This document shows, one piece after another, positions 8,343 to 12,379 of a stretch of DNA of 12,379 bases. Each line of letters begins with the position of its first letter. Position 1 is the first letter of the stretch. This DNA comes from Oligoflexia bacterium (GTDB lineage Bacteria; Bdellovibrionota; Bdellovibrionia; Bdellovibrionales; UBA1609): the NCBI GenBank assembly GCA_026914095.1, contig JAPPIY010000268.1, positions 1-12,379 of the forward strand, read 5' to 3'. A model generated the notes under the pieces. It worked only from the letters and a program-made list of their open reading frames with translations, was not told the origin of the DNA and ran no database searches. The position numbers were made by a program, and so were the translations under genes.

Positions 8343-8360
8343 AAGTATATAATTCCTGAA
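8343..8360 (-). repeat. Right terminal inverted repeat of MITE-like element
   Basis: Read on the minus strand this is TTCAGGAATTATATACTT, matching the left repeat at 17 of 18 positions. It is followed on the plus strand by AAAGC, which also follows the right end of the degraded copy near 12302, so the true element border may lie a few bases further out. Confidence 0.7.
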
Positions 8361-8420
8361 AAAGCCAAAAAGTTTTCTCATTCAAAAGCAGTTTAATTAC
8401 AAGTTTATCTTCCCCTCTAG

Positions 8421-9773
8421 CTAAAATTTAAACTCTTCTATATGGCTTTTAAAATTAAGTTTAATCTTTACTCTCTTCTTTTTAAAAAAAGACTCTAAGC
8501 TTTTTGGCAAATACACCTGTTTAAAACCAAGTTTTTCCGCCTCTTGAACCCGCTCTAAAGCAAAACGACAAGACCTCAGCTCCCCTGTTAAGCCTATTTC
8601 AGAAAAAAAACAGCTTTTACTGTCTATAGGAGCTTTAAAGCGAGAAGATAAAATGGCAACAGCAATTGCTAAATCGCCGGCGGGTTCTGTGATTTTCAAG
8701 CCTCCCACTAAATTGACAGATAAATCTTTTTTTCCCAAATCAATCTGGATGTATTTATCTAAAACCGCCCCCACCAAATGAACCCGATTGATGTCCAAAC
8801 CCACACAAGCGCGTCTTGGCATAGGCAAATAAGAAGAAGTCACTAAAGCTTGAATTTCGCAAAGCAAAGGCCGACTGCCCTCTATAGCTGGAAAAATGAC
8901 AGAGCCAATAGGATCCTGCAACCGCTCTGATAAAAAAAATTCAGAAGGGTTTGTAATCTCCCTCAAACCCTCTTCATTCATTTCAAAAAGAGCAATCTCA
9001 TTGTTAGGGCCAAAACGGTTTTTACTGGATCGCAGAACACGGCATTGGCTTTCACTCTCCCCTTCAATAGATAATACAGTATCCACAAGATGCTCTAAAA
9101 CTCTTGGCCCCGCTAAACTGCCGTCTTTTGTAACATGCCCAACTATAACCACTGTGATAGAAGAGGATTTGGCAAAATTCATTAACAGCCCCGCGCACTC
9201 CCTCACTTGCGCAACAGTCCCCGGAGCCGAAGATAAGCTCTTTAAATAAACAGTTTGTATGGAATCCAAAATTAATAAATCAGGTTTTATTTTTTCAGCT
9301 TGAAATAAAATATCCTCTAAAGAGTTTGCGCTAAAAAATAAAAGCTCTGGCCTGTCAATATTCAATCGGCTGGCCCGTAAAGCGGATTGAGAGGGGCTTT
9401 CTTCAGCAGAGATATACAGAACTTTTTTCGTCTGAGAAACATGACCACAGACTTGCAGTAATAAAGTGCTTTTTCCCACCCCGGGAGAGCCGCCCAACAA
9501 AATAAAAGCTCCTGGAACAAAACCAGCCCCTAACACTCTATCAAACTCCTTTAAGCCAGAAGGAAAACTTTTTTTATCCTGTTTTATAATTTGAGAAAAC
9601 GGATGAGGCTTTTTATCGCTGTCTGAGACAAAAAAATGAGGGCGTTTGGCAGAAGAAAGAACTGGCTTTAACTCCTCTGTGACACTGTTCCAAGCCTGGC
9701 ATTGTGGGCATTTTCCATGCCATTTACTGCCCTCCCAAGCGCAATTTTGACAAATATAAACACTTTTCTGCAT
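8421..9773 (-). CDS. radA: DNA repair protein RadA
   Basis: RadA is a RecA-like ATPase that drives branch migration during recombinational repair, in the cytoplasm. All its landmarks are present over 450 residues, the usual length. There is an N-terminal four-cysteine zinc finger (C8-x2-C11, C22-x2-C25). The Walker A motif GGSPGVGKST spans 94-103. A Walker B-like LLILD ends at 170. The RadA-specific KNRFG motif is at 251-255. The C-terminal third (about 280-450) matches the Lon-protease-like domain and retains the GGLKITEPAGDLAIAVAI block. ATG 9773 puts the zinc finger at the expected place. No ribosome-binding site precedes it, but mtaD stops only 5 bases upstream, so translation is probably coupled to mtaD. 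Confidence 0.97.
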   Translation of the reverse strand: MQKSVYICQNCAWEGSKWHGKCPQCQAWNSVTEELKPVLSSAKRPHFFVSDSDKKPHPFSQIIKQDKKSFPSGLKEFDRVLGAGFVPGAFILLGGSPGVGKSTLLLQVCGHVSQTKKVLYISAEESPSQSALRASRLNIDRPELLFFSANSLEDILFQAEKIKPDLLILDSIQTVYLKSLSSAPGTVAQVRECAGLLMNFAKSSSITVVIVGHVTKDGSLAGPRVLEHLVDTVLSIEGESESQCRVLRSSKNRFGPNNEIALFEMNEEGLREITNPSEFFLSERLQDPIGSVIFPAIEGSRPLLCEIQALVTSSYLPMPRRACVGLDINRVHLVGAVLDKYIQIDLGKKDLSVNLVGGLKITEPAGDLAIAVAILSSRFKAPIDSKSCFFSEIGLTGELRSCRFALERVQEAEKLGFKQVYLPKSLESFFKKKRVKIKLNFKSHIEEFKF

Positions 9774-9778
9774 AGCAT

Positions 9779-11089
9779 TTAATGTTTTGATGAAAGAAAT
9801 TCTTTCACTCTTTGAGAAAAAATCTGGCTTTCCTTTAGAGCTGACTTTTCATCTAAACTCTTCAGTTTATAATTTTCCATTAAAACTTTTCCATCACACA
9901 TAACAAAGCTCAGCTCATTTCCCAAGGCTGTATAAACAATATTAGAAACAGGATTATAAAAGGGATGAAAAGAGCTATGACTCAAATCCAAAGCAATTAT
10001 GTCGGCTTTTTTCCCTATCTCAAGAGTTCCCACTTGATCTTGCAATCCTAAAGCCTTAGCCCCTTCTATAGTTGCCATTTTCAGCAGTTGCTGCGCTGTT
10101 ACAGATTCTTCTCCATACTTTAAAGCTTGAAGTTTAGCCCCTGTTCCCATCTCCTCAAAAAAATTTAAATTGTTATTAGAAGCTGAGCCATCTGTCCCCA
10201 ACCCCACAGTAACCCCTTCTTTTAAAGCCAAGTTAATAGGAGCAATGCCATTAGACAGTTTCATATTGCTTTCCGGATTATAAGAAAAGGCGGTGTGAGT
10301 TTGAGCCATAATTTGCAAATCGGTTTGATTCACCTGAACACAATGAACAAACAAAGACTTGTCGCCTGTCACACCTAAATCATGCAGATATTGAACAGGT
10401 GTTTTATTATATTTTTTTCTAATTTCCTCCTGTTCCCATTGGCTTTCTGAAACATGAATAGTCAAAAACAAATCTTCTCTTCTTGAAAATTCCGCCATTT
10501 CTGATAAAATTTCACTATCCACAGTGTAAGGCGCGTGGGGAGCTAAAGCAACACTCACCCTAGGATGATTTTTAAACTGCTCTTTTAAAGATAAGCTTTT
10601 CTGTTTCCATTGCCTCCAGTCTTTTTCCACACTGGGAACAGACACTCCAACCAATGCTCTCACACCTGCCAGCTCTAAAGTCTCAGCTATAATTTTGTTA
10701 TAAAAATACATATCACAGCAAGTTGTTATGCCAGACCGAATCAACTCTATACAAGAAAGCTGTGTCCCCACCCGAACAAAGTCTTCTTTGACCAAATGGC
10801 TTTCCAAAGGGAAAATATAATCTTCAAGCCATACTTTTAAAGGCTTGTTGTCGGCTAAACCTCTAAACAAAGACATAGCCAGATGAGTGTGTGTATTTAC
10901 AAAACCCGGCAAAATTAAATGATTCTTGAGATTATAAGTTTTTTTAGCTCTTAATTGGGAGCTAAAATCACCTAAATAAACAATTTTTGAATCTTGAATT
11001 CCCAAAGCTTTGTTGGATTCACAAACAAACTCATTGTTTTTATAAATTAAAATTTTATCGCATAGCAAAAGAGTGTCATATTCCTGCAC
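9779..11089 (-). CDS. mtaD: 5-methylthioadenosine / S-adenosylhomocysteine deaminase (amidohydrolase)
   Basis: This 436-residue enzyme belongs to the MtaD/TrzA branch of the amidohydrolase superfamily. The branch deaminates methylthioadenosine or S-adenosylhomocysteine to the inosine form plus ammonia, recycling SAM by-products in the cytoplasm. Metal and catalytic residues are complete: HTH at 67-69, H185 in LAPHAPYT, H212 and E215 in IHVSESQWE, H249 in FVHC, and D300 in GTDGSASNNN. The family signatures GFVNTHTHLAMSLFRGLADN (62-81) and the ADIIALDL segment near the end are present. The start is GTG at 11089, supported by AGGGAG 6 bases upstream. It is the first gene of a unit with radA. Related substrates (adenosine, guanine, triazine-like compounds) cannot be excluded from sequence alone. 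Confidence 0.82.
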   Translation of the reverse strand: MQEYDTLLLCDKILIYKNNEFVCESNKALGIQDSKIVYLGDFSSQLRAKKTYNLKNHLILPGFVNTHTHLAMSLFRGLADNKPLKVWLEDYIFPLESHLVKEDFVRVGTQLSCIELIRSGITTCCDMYFYNKIIAETLELAGVRALVGVSVPSVEKDWRQWKQKSLSLKEQFKNHPRVSVALAPHAPYTVDSEILSEMAEFSRREDLFLTIHVSESQWEQEEIRKKYNKTPVQYLHDLGVTGDKSLFVHCVQVNQTDLQIMAQTHTAFSYNPESNMKLSNGIAPINLALKEGVTVGLGTDGSASNNNLNFFEEMGTGAKLQALKYGEESVTAQQLLKMATIEGAKALGLQDQVGTLEIGKKADIIALDLSHSSFHPFYNPVSNIVYTALGNELSFVMCDGKVLMENYKLKSLDEKSALKESQIFSQRVKEFLSSKH

Positions 11090-11095
11090 AAAAAT

Positions 11096-11101
11096 CTCCC
11101 T
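11096..11101 (-). promoter_or_regulatory. Ribosome-binding site that fixes the GTG start of mtaD
   Basis: The minus strand reads AGGGAG, 6 bases before GTG at 11089. The next in-frame Met is Met72, inside the metal-binding HTH region and too late for an active enzyme, so GTG is taken as the real start. Confidence 0.65.
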
Positions 11102-11162
11102 AATTTATACTGGTCTAGTTTTGAAAATTGAGTATGACTTGTTTCATCTTCCCCATTAAGAC

Positions 11163-11214
11163 GGAACTTTCACGAAAGCCCTGCCCTCGCGCAAACAGGG
11201 GCGGGAATCCCCAG
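11163..11214 (-). repeat. GC-rich hairpin cluster (REP-like) in the mtaD leader
   Basis: This 52-base stretch is about 63 percent GC in an AT-rich background. On the minus strand it holds three consecutive short inverted repeats: GGGGATTCCC, then GCCCCTG paired with CAGGGC across a 12-base loop, then CTTTCGTGAAAG. It resembles dispersed REP-like palindromic repeats, whose copies often carry GGATTCCCGC. Only one copy is in the window, so repeat status is inferred. Confidence 0.4.
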
Positions 11215-11337
11215 ACAAAACTTTAAAATTCAAACCCAATCAGCACACCAACTAAAGCGCCGATTTATTATTGTTTCTATATTGTGTCCAAATAAATCTT
11301 TCAGATTTGAACGCTAATTTAAATAACTCTCCTCTTG

Positions 11338-11367
11338 ATTATAACCCATTTAAAAATAACCCGTCCA
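11338..11367 (-). promoter_or_regulatory. Candidate promoter of mtaD-radA
   Basis: On the minus strand TGGACG (4 of 6 matches to TTGACA) is followed after 18 bases by a perfect TATAAT at 11338-11343. It would give an mRNA leader of about 240 bases that includes the GC-rich hairpin cluster. Confidence 0.3.
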
Positions 11368-11392
11368 CATCAAAATTTCTGAAAAACTCACT

Positions 11393-11989
11393 TCAATTTT
11401 GGATAAGCAAAACCTGGTAGTTGTGCAATTTTTTTGAAAAATCACTCCACCTTTTATAAAGAGAGTTCCAATCTGTTATAATTTCTGTTAATTGATGCTG
11501 TTCGTGAATCTCTGAATAACTTGACCCTAAATTGTCTATGGCTTTATTGAGAAGAGATAGCTGAATAAGCCAGTTTCTGGAAATTTTATTAATATCTTCA
11601 ATTAATTTAGCCTGTCTAAGCGAAAGAGGCTCTGAAGGCCCTTCATACTCTTTTTGTAACAAGCTATAATAATTTTTTACAACCTGTCTAAAGAACTCAA
11701 GCCTTTCTTTTACTGTCAGCCAACCATCAGAAAGATCGGATTTATCTGTGTCAAACCAAGCCGATTCAGGCACTTCTTCTAATTTCTGCGCTTTATCAGC
11801 CAGCGCTTGTATGTCAGTTTCTAATTGATTCAATTTATCCACAATATTCTGAAGGGATTTCATCTGTTTTTGTAAAGATTCGTTTTGAATGGGATGCGTC
11901 GCTGGAGAGGGGGAAGGGCCGTTGCTTCTTCTATTGCCGCAACTGACAAGTGATAATATAAAAAAGCTAAAAATCAATACATTTTTCAT
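11393..11989 (-). CDS. Small coiled-coil lipoprotein of unknown function
   Basis: This 198-residue protein begins with a lipoprotein signal peptide and lipobox LVSC (Cys17). A short Gly/Asn/Ser/Pro-rich tether (residues 18-35) follows. A heptad-repeat helix comes next (about 39-72, hydrophobic residues at 39, 43, 46, 50, 53, 60, 67), and the remainder is also mostly helical (about 88-196). There are no cysteines after Cys17 and no catalytic motif. The strong ribosome-binding site AGGAGG lies 5 bases before ATG 11989. Gly at +2 suits outer-membrane sorting. The layout of lipid anchor, flexible tether and coiled coil is common in envelope structural or assembly proteins, but no family was recognised. 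It is followed 303 bases later by mtaD on the same strand. Two palindromes immediately upstream may control it. Confidence 0.85.
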   Translation of the reverse strand: MKNVLIFSFFILSLVSCGNRRSNGPSPSPATHPIQNESLQKQMKSLQNIVDKLNQLETDIQALADKAQKLEEVPESAWFDTDKSDLSDGWLTVKERLEFFRQVVKNYYSLLQKEYEGPSEPLSLRQAKLIEDINKISRNWLIQLSLLNKAIDNLGSSYSEIHEQHQLTEIITDWNSLYKRWSDFSKKLHNYQVLLIQN

Positions 11990-11999
11990 ATAAACCTCC

Positions 12000-12019
12000 T
12001 CAAAATAACCTTATTTTGA
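12000..12019 (-). promoter_or_regulatory. Perfect 20-base palindrome abutting the ribosome-binding site
   Basis: TCAAAATAACCTTATTTTGA is a perfect inverted repeat (9+2+9). On the minus strand its last A is the first base of the AGGAGG site of the small lipoprotein gene. As RNA it can form an 8-pair, AU-rich stem with an AGGU loop right before the ribosome-binding site. As DNA it could be an operator. Confidence 0.45.
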
Positions 12020-12025
12020 CAATCT

Positions 12026-12044
12026 AAAAAATGCAACATTTTTT
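12026..12044. promoter_or_regulatory. Second palindrome upstream of the small lipoprotein gene
   Basis: AAAAAATG and CATTTTTT form a perfect 8-base inverted repeat around CAA. Its centre lies about 25 bases from the centre of the neighbouring 20-base palindrome, roughly 2.4 helical turns. It could be an operator or simply an AT-rich dyad. Confidence 0.35.
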
Positions 12045-12159
12045 GCATAAAAAACCTTATCAATTTATAGGGGGGATTTTTATCAAGCTTAATCCGTTTG
12101 AATTTTTATCCCAATTAATTTAGAGCTTTTAGGAAGATTGAACTCTTTTAAGCGGAAAC

Positions 12160-12302
12160 TTCTAGAATTATAGAGCCAAAACCGTAAAAAAGCTATAACA
12201 GCCTTTAACTACAAGGGATTTAGCCGTTTTTATGAGGTATGAGAAATAAGCGCCTATAAATTTTTACAAAATTCCATATTGACCTACTTAGTCGTCCCTG
12301 AA
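12160..12302. mobile_element. Degraded copy of the MITE-like element (copy 2)
   Basis: It aligns with the element at 8179-8360. The left end is TTCTAGAATTATA, then GAGCC after a 6-base deletion. The core GCCTTTAACTACAAGGGA (12201-12218) is followed by a diverged middle and the right end CCTGAAAAAGC. The core is nearly identical between copies, while the terminal repeats are no longer complementary and about 40 bases are missing. This looks like an older, immobile insertion. Confidence 0.5.
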
Positions 12303-12379
12303 AAAGCTCTAGCCTATTGAAATTATTTGTGAATTTATGATTTTAAGGAAATAATATTTGACAATGTAAAAAAGTTGTG

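Larger units (their letters stand above)
8179..8360. mobile_element. MITE-like element with 18-base terminal inverted repeats (copy 1)
   Basis: TTCGGGAATTATATACTT at 8179-8196 is matched on the opposite strand by 8343-8360 at 17 of 18 positions, bounding a 182-base AT-rich element with no transposase. A related, degraded copy lies at 12160-12302. Both share the core GCCTTTAACNACAAGGGN (8220-8237) and the right end CCTGAAAAAGC. Flanks offer only short A-runs (AAAA on the left, AAA on the right) as possible target duplication. The features fit a non-autonomous miniature transposon moved by an insertion sequence elsewhere in the genome. An 18-codon frame inside (MKAFNHKGFGNFLQDMKN, from 8214) is probably a relic, not a gene. 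The IS family is not identified. Confidence 0.65.
8113..8420. other. Convergent intergenic region filled by a MITE-like element
   Basis: This is 308 bases between the stop of the aminopeptidase gene and the stop of radA. About 180 bases of it are the inverted-repeat element described separately. The only hairpin near the aminopeptidase stop (TCCAG/CTGGA, 8119-8139) is followed by A rather than T, so no good intrinsic terminator is seen for either gene. Confidence 0.6.
11090..11392. other. Intergenic region, leader of mtaD-radA, 303 bases
   Basis: It separates the small lipoprotein gene from mtaD, both on the minus strand. It contains a candidate promoter (TATAAT at 11338-11343, minus) and a GC-rich cluster of hairpins (11163-11214). 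No open frame with coding character was recognised, and no SAM- or SAH-riboswitch motif was found. There is no clear intrinsic terminator after the small lipoprotein, so read-through into mtaD is possible. Confidence 0.55.
11990..12379. other. Right-end noncoding region, 390 bases
   Basis: Upstream of the small lipoprotein. It holds two adjacent palindromes (12000-12044), a possible TATAAA on the minus strand (12064-12069) without a good -35, a degraded copy of the MITE-like element (about 12160-12302), and a TTGACA-containing 17-mer at the far end (12357-12373) that nearly repeats 12015-12031. No coding sequence is seen. Confidence 0.55.

Noticed and set aside
8896..9249. Plus-strand open frame of 117 codons
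   Set aside because: It lies wholly antisense to well-conserved RadA sequence and has no family features or ribosome-binding site.
11090..11330. SAM- or SAH-sensing riboswitch before mtaD
   Set aside because: The hairpins present do not match any conserved riboswitch core that I know; only base composition and location suggested it.
1..12379. CRISPR array, prophage or toxin-antitoxin module
   Set aside because: No regularly spaced repeats, no phage structural or integrase genes, and no small paired toxin/antitoxin frames were seen.

Overview
The window reads as an AT-rich piece of a chromosome from a Gram-negative bacterium. Three of the six genes encode proteins with lipobox signal peptides, and a fourth encodes a secreted, beta-rich protein that looks like an outer-membrane barrel. 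The other two are cytoplasmic housekeeping proteins: RadA, and an MtaD-type deaminase. A putative lipoprotein aminopeptidase of the COG4324 type points to Proteobacteria or deltaproteobacteria-like groups. The low GC content and the very large cysteine-rich lipoprotein would fit Bdellovibrionota, but that placement is inference and cannot be settled from this sequence.

Layout. Positions 1-6534 (minus strand) hold a two-gene operon. The secreted beta-rich protein (6534-5287) comes first. It is followed after 13 bases by a giant lipoprotein that starts at 5273 and is still open at the left edge after 1757 codons. The downstream gene's ribosome-binding site overlaps the upstream stop codon, so the two are probably translated together. 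A 507-base divergent intergenic region (6535-7041) separates this operon from the plus-strand aminopeptidase-like lipoprotein gene (7042-8112). That gene converges on radA (minus, 9773-8421), and a small terminal-inverted-repeat element resembling a MITE lies between them. radA sits 5 bases behind mtaD (11089-9779, GTG start), has no visible ribosome-binding site of its own, and is probably coupled to mtaD. Further upstream on the same strand is a small coiled-coil lipoprotein (11989-11393). The right end is noncoding and carries a degraded second copy of the MITE.

How the genes may work together. mtaD and radA form one transcription unit joining nucleoside/SAM-cycle salvage with recombinational repair; the link is probably one of co-expression only. 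The barrel plus giant lipoprotein look like a cell-surface pair: a membrane-embedded partner and a very large, disulfide-rich, lipid-anchored protein. No family could be assigned to either, and this pair is the best candidate for undescribed biology here. The noncoding parts hold several structures: a MITE in two copies of different age, paired palindromes just ahead of the small lipoprotein's ribosome-binding site, and a GC-rich cluster of hairpins in the mtaD leader.
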